Shown here piece by piece: positions 15,603-27,688 of a stretch of 64,000 nt of DNA. Made by a program: the position numbers and the translations under genes. The notes beneath the pieces are model-generated. The model did not search any database and was not told the DNA's origin. It saw nothing but the letters and a program-made list of their open reading frames with translations. Origin of the DNA: Diadema setosum (taxonomy: Eukaryota > Echinodermata > Echinoidea > Diadematoida > Diadematidae). The DNA is taken from contig CM067069.1 of assembly GCA_033980235.1 (NCBI GenBank), forward strand, positions 1,075,501-1,139,500, given 5' to 3'. Each line of letters opens with the position of its first letter. The stretch's first letter is position 1.

Positions 15603-18600
15603 GGCAAGTATATAAGTATCGAATCAGCCAAAGCACACAAATTGTACGAAGATCAGGCAAAATGTAAATAGGTATATATGATATTTTCCCGGTGTCTGTA
15701 TAGTTCATAAATGTAAAAATATAAGCTTTAGAAAGAAATGTTGATGAAAAAAAAAGAGGGAATGGGGGCAAGACGAAAGCAGATCAAGCCAGTAAAATTA
15801 AAAGTCCAATATCAGACAGGACACGGTATGCAATTGAAATTTGGTGGTAATATTTGCTTCTTCATCTGTTCATTATGAAATATTTATCTTCGGTCAAACA
15901 CTTTTCACAATCAGGAAATATAGTATCAGGAAATAATATTCTTGAAAATTACAACAACTAAAAATGAAAGCGAGAACAGGAAATGAAAATGAAAATGTCT
16001 TTTTTAATCATCATTATGGACTGGATATTATTGATGGAGCATTTGGCTAAGTGATAGAAACAGCAGGAGAGTACAATAACTGATCAAATTCCTCTATTAC
16101 AATGAGGAAAAATATCTTGTCTGTAATGAATGAAAGGAGACTAGCAAATTGCTTGCAATTTGCTTTCAAGCAATTCTTTTCCAAATTCAATGGCAATGTC
16201 ACATTTACGTCTACACGTTGTATGATTAATGCACATAACTGGAATTTAGCATCATTTTTTTTTTCATTTCTCCTTTTTATTGCTGAGGGGTATATATGTA
16301 TACATACTGTATAACAGTATACCAGTTCTGATTGTTTGAAAATGGGAGTGTTTGATGCCTGCTTTTTCCTCTCTCTGTTTAAATGCTTATAGCAAATAGG
16401 TCGCTCTAAAATCTTAAGCGTCAGAAAACGTAATCAATGAACTTAAGCAACTTTGCAATGATTTTTTTTTTCAGCAAACATGGCTAAAATAGGATCCCAC
16501 GTCAGCAGAAATTGATATGTATCGTGATGCATTTGGTTCAGGCCAATCAAAGTAACTGCTAAAGTGTGACTGATCGCCCGGAGTTCTGAATACACGCACA
16601 CACAAACCACCAGACAGAAACAGATTGTGCCCGTGCAGCACCCTGGTCTCTAGATACAGTGTGTACTCGCAGCAGATTCTTATATTGGCTGACTGCTCGG
16701 GGGAGCCCGAGATTGAAACATCATCATTTAATGATGTAATGATGTTTACCCATCGTACACACAAGGGATAAAGCTCTCCCGATCGAGCTCGACCACGCAC
16801 TTGACATTCCCGCTCTGTGCAGAAAGGATCAACTTTCGCCTTCTCATCATCCTCCACCATCCGCCGTATCACCAAGGAGACACGCTCCCATCTCGACTTG
16901 TGTTTGAGCGCTAGATGCTGCTACCATCTCGACACAAATGTTTACATTTACCGCCAGTTAAACGGCTTGTCCCCCTTTTTCCGGTTTACGACGGTCATCT
17001 TGCAGCGGGAGTTTTTGTCGGCGATTAACCCAAGAAAGTTGATGGCTCAAGGTCTGCCAAGACTTTTGTTTGCCATTACTCCAATAAAGGAGGCATTCTA
17101 CTGCCGAGATATATCTCGGGAGATAGTGTTTCCCCTATCTCTCTCGGTCACTCTCCTCCTTTAAACATATTCTTCCAAATCTCTATTCATCACTCTTTCC
17201 TATATCTATCATGCTCTATGTACTACTATGTGAGTGCATTGAATGTGGACGATGAGGATAAGAGATAAAGTGTGGCCTAAAAACAACGTGAACAGGCGAG
17301 GCAAATTTTATCTGCACGATATCTGTTTACACACATTTGGCACTGACACATTACACATTGACACATTTTATAGTCAATCTTTCTGGGTTATAATGATTTG
17401 TGCAAAGCGAAAAAAAAAGGAAAAAGAGAGGCAGTACTTTTTGCTTCTATTGTTGTTTGGTGGTAGAAGTTTGCAATATTGAGCCCAACTATATAATTCT
17501 AGCCCACATAAGGTAGTCAGCCCCTGTGTACAGTGGTCCAGAAAAACTCCGTAATTATTCAGAGTTGTTGCTGAGTATCAATCTAGTACGCCGTTACCTT
17601 TTGACCTCATACTCACTTACAATCAATTCTGCATGGGCATTCCCGATGTATTCGCTGTAAGTTGACAGGTGCGCATATTCGACTAGAATCTAATTTTGCT
17701 CATGATGGAGTATGTTTGTTGAAGTACTTTGTTTTTTTTTCCCTTCTAAATATAATGAACAGTTGAACGTAATTTTTGTCCTTGGACAGTATACATATCA
17801 AACATATATGTTTTTGAAGCTCATGTCGATGTGTCACCTTGTTATTGTATACCAATTCATATATATATTTTTTTTCAATGAAACAGTACCACTTTCAAAA
17901 TGACATTTTTCCACCCCGCCCCGATGACAATAGTCAGAGTTTAAAATCGTTGAATCATGTTTCAAATTGTCGTGTGCACGTCCACAGTTTTCATTAATTT
18001 TAAATGTCATAATTAGTTTACCGCACACCCTTTAAATATTTTAATCCGATTTTCGAGTAAAAACGCGAATTACACAAGTGTAATTCAGCATACAGAAGCA
18101 GAGACGTACACACGTTATATCATGAGGCGTACATGCATAGTTTGATAGAATATCATTTACTATATATGCAAGCATATAGTGGAGAAAAGCTGCTTATTTA
18201 CACATCAGTCATGCTCATCTCACGTTGAAGGCAAATTATTTGACGAACGCGAAGAATTGGAATGACCTACCTCTCTTCCAGTCCATAATTCCTTTTTCAA
18301 TCTGCCGGGAAACAAATTGATAGACATATCCAAAAGTGGACTGCAAAAAGTCAAACATTTTAACTCACCTAAACCAAAAAGTACCTGAAAAGTGCTTCAG
18401 ATTTCACAATAGCAAATGTTAGTCATCATTCGATTTTTGTCAAATTTCTACCAGACCAAGTCTCCCAACCTTTTTCTGTCTCTCCGTGGACGTCATCCTT
18501 CTTTGCTCCTCTTTGCTTCATGTCTCCAATTCATTTCCCCTGTCACCATAATTTCATATGTTCATTCATACTCTCTGCCGCTTACTTACTTGTGATATTA

Positions 18601-20540
18601 CTTGCTTCCTCAGAGAAATCATTCAATTATCTAAGCCGGACCCAAGGGTCTCTCTCTGTATCTCAAGTTCTCTCTCTTTTTCCCCTCTCTCTCAGTACCT
18701 TGTTCTCTATAAATATCACACTGCCGTGTACTTTGAAACGTGATGATTTAAACAAAGAAAATAAGTGCATTCGAGAGACGTGTTCTCTTCGTCTTTAAAA
18801 AGCCTGCTCAAGTGGTCAGCTAGCCACATAGTGATTGTACACACTGATATAACACAGTAGCAATACTATGTCGCTGTAATCTTTTGAGATGTTCAACTAT
18901 GAACTATACTTGAGGACTTGATAAGTTTCCACAATCTACAAATCTATATGAAATGGTTATCTACATTGAAATTAAGGTCGATTGAAATCATCTTCGACGA
19001 GGCTGTTAATAAATATACTGGAATGATTCGATGACTGCCAAAAAGTATCAAATCTGACCTTGGCCTTGTTTCAAAATGTTCGCAGGCAATTTGCTTACAA
19101 TAATTGCGATTAAAGGAGCAACAACTAAAATTTCTCAGTTGATTGCCTGTTGCTGAGTTGTTGCCATAGTAACGTCGTTATTTTAGGTTGCAATTGATAT
19201 AACGTGGGTTATGAAGTGGGGCACATTTATATTGGGTTTGGAAAGCAGCGGAAGCTCGTAGGAATGTTTGGCTTTCCCCCTTGTATTTGCAAACTGTAAA
19301 CGGGAAAGAAAATAGTTTGTTTTTACGTTATCTTAATTTCTTTTTCTATAAATCATTCTGGAGTGTACGAGCAGTATGTTTAGTTAATGCCTGGTAAATG
19401 GGTAGGTAAATAGATGGGCACTGTTGAAGGTCCAGTGATACAATGGGCAGAATAACAGCGACAGGTGTCTGGGTTAGTATGCGATACTCCGTGATATGTC
19501 TACATCTCGCCTCCTCTCCTGAATTAAGTATTAAGCCACTTTAAGTTTAACAGAAAATCTTCACAGGGAAAGCGAAGTCTTTGTTTCAATGTGCAAAAGA
19601 ACATCTCTTATCTTGTTCTCTTTCTGATTATGACGTAATTGCTTATTCTTCAAGACGTTCTCAATTTGGTATCAACTTTCTTCCTGAGAAACCAACAGTG
19701 CTTTAATTTCTTTCTTTCTTTTTTTTCGACAGATGTTACCATTATATATATTATTTTGTGTGTGTGATATTCTGAAGGGGCTATCTGCAATCACTTTGCT
19801 CTTAAACAGATTAAGGGATTGAGATATAGACTTATCTTTTTGGAGGGGTATCGTCCACTATGAGGTCTCTGGAGTCATGTTTGCACTCCGAGGATCTGAA
19901 ATCAGCTAAGAAAGGCAAGTTAAGAGCATTAATCATTGGTTTTAAGCGGCTCAATACGCATGAGAGCGATGTAACATTTAGTACGAACTCTATGAATTCA
20001 CCTATCTCACCCCCCCCCCCCCCATGCATCATAAAAGGGTGGGGGTGGAAATTAAAGAAAATCAAAATGTCCAACAGTGAATCACGTAAACCTCAACGCT
20101 AATCACACATTACACAATGCCTGGCGTGTGCATATCATAAACACAAGTTAAAGCATAGTGTGTTCACATCCCCCCCTGATCGTGTGTCTCCGTATTGTTC
20201 AGTAACTGAATCCATTTTTAAGGGAAGGCGACAAGAGGAGGACGAGGGGAAAGTGTAAAATTAAAATTCAATACATTCATCTTTATATTAGATAGAATGA
20301 TACAGAAGAAAGTGCAATATAAGTAGTCTTTGAAGAGTTTCAGTGAAAATACTTTGTCATAGTACAACTTGGTCTTACTGTATTGCATTACAAGCGCAGT
20401 TTGCTTACTGCAATGTCATTACAATACCTTTCTAACAAGGTGAGTGGTTCTATTCATGGTGAACTGAAATCTGCAGGATTTTGTAGCTTCTTTTGGCTTA
20501 CAATAGTTTATATTTTTCATCCCACCTTGCATTAAGACAC

Positions 20541-20570
20541 GCACACTCACACACACACACACACACACAC
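20541..20570. repeat. (CA)n microsatellite
   Basis: About 15 CA units with one early interruption, roughly 120 bases before the 1.6-kb transposon. Confidence 0.9.
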
Positions 20571-20633
20571 GAAATAATACATATCAAAGAGATACATGTG
20601 TACCTATTTCATATCGAGACAATGACAGAATAC

Positions 20634-20683
20634 AAGGTAAGCACAACAGTTTTACCTTAAGGTAAGCACAACAGTTTTACCTT
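20634..20683. repeat. Tandem duplication of a 25-bp hairpin unit
   Basis: Two exact copies (20634-20658 and 20659-20683) of a unit with self-complementary ends (AAGGTAA ... TTACCTT), ending 8 bases before the left end of the 1.6-kb transposon. No third copy follows the right end. Confidence 0.85.
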
Positions 20684-20690
20684 AGCGAAC

Positions 20691-22297
20691 AGCTCTGCCC
20701 CCCCACGGAAAAAAGCAGTAACTGACATTTTTATGAATGTCTACTTTTTTGCAAAAATGGATAGTTTACCCAATGCTCTCCAATGTTAATAGGTCAGTTT
20801 TGCAAAAAGAAAAATGAAAGTGACCAAAAATACAATTTTTCACTTTTTCAAAAAGCAGTAACTGCATCCAGTTGATTCAACTTTGCAAGTTTCCCCACGG
20901 AAAAAAGCAGTAACTAACAAAGCCCACGGAAGAAAGCAGTAACTAACAATTTAGTCTTTATCATTCAGACTCTGTATAGTCCTTCCTGTATATTTTTTTC
21001 CCTAATACCATTTATTTTTTTCTACTAATTTCTTTTTTTTTAACAATGTAAACAGCAGTTTCTCCCATAATTTAGGAGAGTAGATATAAAAAGATTGTTT
21101 CACCAGTAACTTGACTCTGCCCGCAGGGAATCATATGACAAGTTGTAGAAAAAGCTTCTTTCTGGAGACTAGCAAACCTGGCAGACTCAGCGCGCTCAGA
21201 GTGCAGAATACGCGTGCAGCAGCTGCATGCGCATAAATTCTGCAGCATACACAGTAACTAGCTAAACATTGCATCACATCGATCACACTCATCACTTGCA
21301 TGCACAGTATTGCAGGTCTGGTACAGTCTGAGTGATCATGCCAGTGCTAACCATGCTGTCACACAGTTTCTGCGGTCCAGACATGCCTGTAAATCTATCA
21401 TGAATTGCAGAGGAAAAGTCATGGTAGCCATGGCTTTGGCCAGAACCAGAAAATCTAGGTGAGCTGAAAATATATTGAAGGGAGATGAGCACTAGTATTA
21501 ATGCACTAACGTTAGTCTAATGTTAGATGTAGGCCCTAAAGTTTAAAATAGGTCTACCAGATCTAACGATACAGAGTAGATCTAGATTCTAATCTATTGT
21601 TAACTGTTTAGTGTTAGACAAAATGTCAGTAGGCCTAATCTAACGTAATAGACCTAGGTCTAGCACTAACATTGGGCATAGATCTGTAGTCTAGCTTAAG
21701 TGTAACGTCAGAGTTCGACTAGGATCTAAGACGAAGAGACTTGACTTTATTGTCTAGTCCAGGGTCATGTGTCAGGGGCCAGGCCGGGCACTCCAAAGTT
21801 CAATTAGGGTACATAGGTGTCTACCTTATTTTTACACAGAATGCCATTCAATCGACAAGACCTAGTCTAGGTCTAGCGATAGGTCCTAGATCTTATAGAT
21901 CTAGACTAACCAGAAAGTAGAAGAACTTTATAACCTGGTGGTGGTAACAGTTCTCCTCCTATGGTCATGTGACATGTGCAGTTACTGCTTTTTTCCATGG
22001 GGAAAACAGCAGACTCCTAGCCGTCTGCAGTTACTGCTTTTTTCCGTGGGGAAACTACCCAGAATCAAGGGTGAGCCACCGCAGTAACTGCATTTTCCTA
22101 AATAACATTTAAAAAATAACGGAAACATAATTTTTTCCTAGGTATTGTTAGACAACTAGGTATGGTGCATAATCATACCACAAAATTATTTTTGAATGTT
22201 TCTGTGTTTTTAAATAATCTGCAAAAAACACAAAATCGCATTTATCTCAGCTCAGCAGTTATGCAGTTACTGCTTTCTTCCGTGGGGGGGCAGAGCT
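20691..22297. mobile_element. 1.6-kb non-autonomous DNA transposon with 34-bp TIRs and subterminal repeats
   Basis: Terminal inverted repeats at 20691-20724 and 22264-22297 match in 33 of 34 positions. They begin AGCTCTGCCCCCCCACGG and end GCAGTAACTG. Truncated copies of the same unit (CCCCACGGAAAAAAGCAG) recur at 20893 and 20923 on the left and, inverted, near 21978 and 22027 on the right. Further GCAGTAACT cores lie near 20854 and 22081. No transposase frame is present. AGCT at both ends is either a 4-bp target duplication or part of the TIR; being palindromic it cannot be resolved. The superfamily is not assigned. Confidence 0.8.
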
Positions 22298-22753
22298 TCC
22301 GTTAATGCCTTCAAAAGGTCACGGAAAGAACCCTTGGCTGAAACAACAACAGTTGCATCCTTCTGCTACAAATTCCATTAGTATCCAGGCCTGAGGCCGG
22401 ACAAGGGAAGGCATGGAGACATTTGCAGCGGTCAAGAGTAAAGTCCGAAATTATTTTTCGATAAGAAATGGGGGAAAAGAGAGAAACGACCTCTCTAGCC
22501 ATTACAGCTTGACCGAAAGTCGACCAATGATTAAAGTGGGGTGAATGATCTTTAGAACCTTTATTGCTAGCATGCTATATCTTGACTTTGGGGAGGCGCC
22601 CTGTAATGCTCTAACTGAATCACATGTAAAGACGTAAATTGGAACAGATGTTTATGTTGGAATTGTAGATGTTATCGAAGCAAACAAGCAAAGAAATATC
22701 CTATTTTTATTTTCTTAGTTACCATTTCATAGGAAAGGGATTGATGCTAGTTT

Positions 22754-22774
22754 ATGTGTGTATATGTGTGCGTA

Positions 22775-22828
<54 letters not shown>
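22754..22828. repeat. (TG)n microsatellite
   Basis: A degenerate TG/TATG lead-in followed by about 24 pure TG units (22779-22827). Confidence 0.95.
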
Positions 22829-23779
22829 GAAATCACAGAATGTCACAAATGCCTCGTAATTTTATTCGTTGGTAGAATCAAACGTTTAGTTATTTTAACA
22901 TCTGGTCATATTTACAAAAGGCTTGTTCTTATGTGCACAATTGTATTTATGATGTAGAATAATGGAAGCCATTGGATAAAAACTAACTAAAATAATACGT
23001 AAATGAGAGAAGAAAAGAAAAAAGAACCCAAGAGAGTCGTTCAAGTGTGCTTTTTATCGAATCGTCCTTGGAGCAGTAAATATACATTGACCTTAGCCAA
23101 GCAAAGATTGACTGATTTCACCGGCAGGATGCCAGAAGACGAAAATTGAATTACATTGAAATGAGAAGGGACAAAAGACTCAGCATGCAAATCCGTAGAC
23201 ATCTCTCATAATTCTTTTCTGCAAACGCTGACATTTTAAGATCAGACACATGTGATCAAACGCTGGATGTCGTATGCGAGAAATTTTGATTGTGGCCACA
23301 TGCTATCCTTCTTGTTCAGGACAGCTTAGCACGTTAAATTAAACGTTGTTGCAATACGTACTGACACTAAACAAGGCTTGAACAATTTGCATTTAACTAA
23401 GTATTAATTACGAATATAATGTAGTGACTTTATTTACATTTTTCTGTCTCTTTATTTACTTGTCTTTCTGCATGCCTCCCCCTTCTTTTTATTCTTTTGT
23501 CTCTTGTCTAGTTTCAGTTTACGTAGCAGGTGAACAAACGTTCATAAGTTTAATGCCACAGCTCCCTACGTCGACATGAAGATTATGATCAAAAGCAAAA
23601 GAAGAGGGATTCCTTCGGATTTTGACTTGCTACAGGCTAATACTCCAACAAATCAAATGTCAAAGTGTCAGCAAGACCGCAATGTCTAAGGCATTTTACA
23701 AAGGTTCTTATCATTTCCTGTGTGAAATAAAAAAAGTTCAAAGTTGTAACAAGAAGGGACAGGATATACAAACATCAAC

Positions 23780-23796
23780 ACATACACACACTAACA

Positions 23797-23838
<42 letters not shown>

Positions 23839-23869
23839 AATACATGCATACATACATACATACATACAG
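23780..23869. repeat. (CA)n(CATA)n compound microsatellite
   Basis: A (CA)n run of about 36 bases followed by six or so CATA units. Confidence 0.95.
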
Positions 23870-24082
23870 ACAAAGAAAACTCCTTGCACACGTGATCGTT
23901 AATAGCATCTCGACGCTTGACATAACGTGGAATAATCAGGTGAACAGAATTGCACAGCTACCCTCGCCATTATAAGTCATAGTACAACCGACCAAACCGG
24001 AAACTGTCGCTGTTTGGCATTATGTTAGCTATTCTCATCGCGAGGCATTCATATACCCTCTTATGTAAATGTATATATATTC

Positions 24083-24084
<2 letters not shown>

Positions 24085-24127
<43 letters not shown>

Positions 24128-24205
24128 TATTATTATTATCATGATTATTATTATTATTATTGTTGCTGTTGTTATTATTGTCATTGTTGTCACTATTATT
24201 AGTAT
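24085..24205. repeat. (ATT)n microsatellite, imperfect
   Basis: ATT/ATC triplets interrupted by GTT. Spurious frames read poly-Asn or poly-Ile. Confidence 0.9.
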
Positions 24206-25047
24206 TGCTGTTTCTTATCATTGCTTTATTTATCACTTTTATTTTTTTTCAAGTAGAAAATATTTCTAAACAGCTCAATAACTGTGCACATAGTTAATCA
24301 GTATTTTGTTCATACAAAGCTGAGACTATCGCGATAAAAAAACATCCCGTTGTGTGGGTGGAGCAGGGACAGATACACAAATTGTATTCCATACAGACAC
24401 CTACATAATAACAAACAACAATAACAGCGCAAACATTGTCACAAGAAATCCACGGCAGGAGCCTGCGTATCTCGAGGCTGGCCAAGCCAAGGTAATGATC
24501 TGCTGGATTTCTGTTTTAAGCACAGCGGAGTCTCTCGTGGTGTGCCGGGCACTCCAACCCTCAATTGAGATGACATGGCTGCGGGTATAGGCCCACTTTT
24601 TCTCACCAGAGCTTCTCACAAGAGAAACTCCCGTAATTCTCACTTGTTTTCTGCCCTCCAAAGCCTTAGTAATTCTTCCTTTTATCGAAACAACCGGGAA
24701 TTAAAAACATCGGAGAAAGATTGCAAACACAAGTTGATTGTACCACAAAGGAATCGTTCAATAAAAAAAAAAAATAATAATGCTTGCGAAGAGCGGAAGT
24801 TAAACTGGTTTTCTCAACACAGTAAGGATGACACCAAAGAAAGTTTCAAACGTGCACGTCATTGAGAAATGCTGACATGAAAGAAGCTCGATCAAAGGAA
24901 AGTGTCGTCTTTAGCACCGCTCTGAGCACAGATACTTCGTATAGGGTAGAGAAATAATGATGATAATAGGAATTAGATATTGAAAATGATTTTCGTAATA
25001 GCAATAATTGTATTATGATAGTGAAATATATTAACGAGTGGTGAATA

Positions 25048-25182
25048 TGATAATAATAATAACAATAACAATAATAATATTAATAACAATAATAATGATA
25101 AGGATAATAATGACAATAATTATTATAATAATTATTATTATCATCATCATTGTTATTATCATTATCATTATTATCATTATAG
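25048..25182. repeat. (AAT)n / (ATT)n imperfect tract
   Basis: AAT-rich triplets switch to ATT-rich triplets near 25,118, so the tract is partly an inverted repeat of itself. It is the second such tract within 1 kb. Confidence 0.85.
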
Positions 25183-26929
25183 ATAAATCTATAAATGATA
25201 ATAGTGTAATATTACTGTTACCAATAAGAGCATGGTCACATTTACCAAAGGCATACCTCATCAGTAACATAACTGCCATTCCAACGGGGTCCATGGAAGT
25301 TAATGAATCTAATATTTTGCGAGAAAATGATTAAGCAACCATGGTAACAAAGACCATCAAAGATGTGGGAGAAAAAAATGATGAAGGGGATTACGATAAA
25401 TATTATTACTAATTAGCAAGCTTTCATCATTCTAGAAATCATGGTTCTAGTACTTAAAGCAGGATTACCTTTATAATGTCGAGAGAAGCTGCAAATTATA
25501 TGGCAGGATGATTTTGCTTTCTAAGAATTTAGTAGAAATTAGTCTTACCGGAGAGAATTAATGATTTGCGTCCTCCAGCATGAGACCAACTTACAGGAAG
25601 TTGGTTTTAAGGACGTGAAAGAATTCAATTAAAGAAAGCGGGGAACGAGACAAACAAAAAAAAGTTTAGCTGCCTTATTAATCTTCAGGTTTCAATTCCA
25701 AAAAAAAAGAGGAAGAAAAACAAACACATGAACGATGACGAAATGCAAAAACGTAGAGAGAAGACGGACAGATGAAATTAGCAAGCTTTTTCTAGATTGA
25801 TGAGTGGTGACATCGTGAAAAAGAAAGGATGTTTGTTGAGATTTGTCATATGGTGATGGAGAAGTTTCCTTCTTGCAGACGCTGAGCACTTGTCATTTGT
25901 TTTGAGTTCAGCAGAGACATGGGAGGTATGGAAAGACTTGCGATACCATTAAAAAGAAAAGGGGGTTAGAGACATACAAGAAGAAGAAGAAAAAGAAGAA
26001 GAAGAAGACGAAGAGGAAGCAGAGAGAGATATTTTGTTTGATATTAAATTTTCAAAACAATAATGGTGTGAAAACACGACTGCACTAACATGATAGCAAA
26101 CGTGATAATTCAATTTGTTGAGAAAGTTTTATCTGATGCAAATAGGTATCCCATCAGTTGAAAATACTTTACGTCAAATATCGATACATGAAAAGGAGAA
26201 TATCAAGATAGTTGTCATAATACAACGAAGAACTGTTAGAATGAATCATTAATGATAATATATATTACCCGCTTTCAGTGAAGTTTAATGTCCGTAAATC
26301 ATTCACTTTTACACGCCTCGCTGATGTATACGTGTTCGTCATTCTTCGTTTTGACTTGCTGTAGCAGAATTCTTGGGGAAAATATCAACAACAGGAAAGT
26401 GGCTTTTGGCAAGACTCGTTTCCTTTATTTGCTGTAAAACACTGGCTACATTTTCACTCATGTGTCGTCATAATACCTTGAGAGGAGGTGGAAAGCTAAT
26501 ACCATCTAATTCAGGGTAGTCCGGTGGGACAGCCGCGGCGATGAGAAGAGTACGGTTTGCCACAGATCGATGATGTGCGAGAAAGCCGTCTCAATAAAGA
26601 CTGGGCACAAATCGTCCGCCGTCAAAACATTCAGCAGGGAAATTAAGAAAGAGCGTTTTACATCAATTTTGATATACGATGATTATTCTCACCTTTTCAC
26701 ATCTCATCAGTGTCGCACTTAAAGCCGACTCTTATACAAATGACTGTTTTTGTCTAAAGGAAGCAAAAATGCAGTCGTAAATACTGTTTGTATAATTATC
26801 AAACTGGAGGAAAAAAGTGAACATTAAATAACATGAAAGAAAAATGTTGACAAAAGTTAAAAGTCGAGGATTTTATATCAGACTTGAAGGGATTTGTTGG
26901 TAACAGTTTACTTTACATTTACAGACAAT

Positions 26930-27688
26930 CTTCAACATCAGAATGACACGTACCATATCCTTTGTACAGACGTATTTCAGTTCAGGGTTTAGGAGACAGT
27001 TATCACTAGTTTTACATCGGAACAATAGGTATATCTACAAATTTATCATAACGAACTCGAAACCATATTCGCATTCCAGTCATCTGTTTGAAAAATTAAA
27101 TTTTCTGAAAATATTTGATATTAATAAGTCCCAAACTGTCTGTTTTATGTATCTGTTTAGAAATAATATGTTGCCATGTTTTTATGATTTTGATTTTGTA
27201 AAGAATAATGAAGTAAGTAGATATCGTACAAGACGGGGTGAAGATTATAGATTGCCCAATTTCAAGTATGAGTTCTCACGATCCACAATAATATATATAT
27301 TGGCCCTAAGATGTGGAACAGTCTCCCAAATAATACTAAGCAGTGTGTCTCTATATCTGCATTCAAGAGAAAATGTAAAGAATATGTTGTAAAATCATAT
27401 ACGTGCAATAATGCCTTCCTGTAATAATTCCCTTTATGCTAATATATGTATATATCAGTAGTTTTCGTTTTGTCTTGTTTTGATTTGTTTTGATTTGTTT
27501 TGTTCTCTTTTTGTATTGTGTCATAATTGTTACTGTTTACTAGGGAGAAGCCTTGACAGGTCAATGGCCTTTGCTTCTTCCTCCACACCCTGTATTGCAT
27601 ATGATTGACATGTTGTCCTGTATTGTTCATTCTTTTTTTAACCAGTTGTTCAAGTTGTGGAAATAAAATGAAATGAAATGAAATGAAA
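26930..27688 (+). mobile_element. 5'-truncated, frameshifted non-LTR retrotransposon (LINE) 3' end
   Basis: The frame 26943-27392 carries the C-terminal tail typical of jockey/CR1-type reverse transcriptase ORF2 (LFEKLNFLKIFDINKSQT, then EDYRLPNFKYEFSRSTI). The expected continuation, including the diagnostic GPKMWNSLPNN, is in a different frame (27302-27424), so a frameshift lies in the AT repeat at about 27,285-27,301. A 3' UTR follows, ending in (TGAAA)n at about 27,661-27,688, the terminal repeat of the element. The catalytic core is absent, so the copy is dead. Confidence 0.85.

Larger units (their letters stand above)
10318..20633. other. Non-coding stretch
   Basis: No supported exon. 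It includes the TG-rich tract at 12.7-13.0 kb, a poly-A at about 14,901, the (TG)n at 15.55 kb and a poly-C at about 20,011. The minus-strand frame at 16471-16875 (134 codons) is the longest, but has no signal peptide, domain or splice support. Confidence 0.55.
22298..26929. other. Non-coding stretch, microsatellite-rich
   Basis: It holds the TG, CA and two ATT/AAT tracts and an (AAG)n run (about 25,979-26,015). No supported exon was seen. Confidence 0.55.

Noticed and set aside
16471..16875. 134-codon minus-strand frame
   Set aside because: No recognisable domain, signal peptide or splice sites; overlapped by a plus-strand frame of similar length, so it is likely chance.
23970..24269. Poly-Asn/Asp and poly-Ile frames
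   Set aside because: Imperfect (ATT)n microsatellite.
25031..25334. Ile/Met-rich frames on both strands
   Set aside because: AAT/ATT tract; no signal peptide or splice support.
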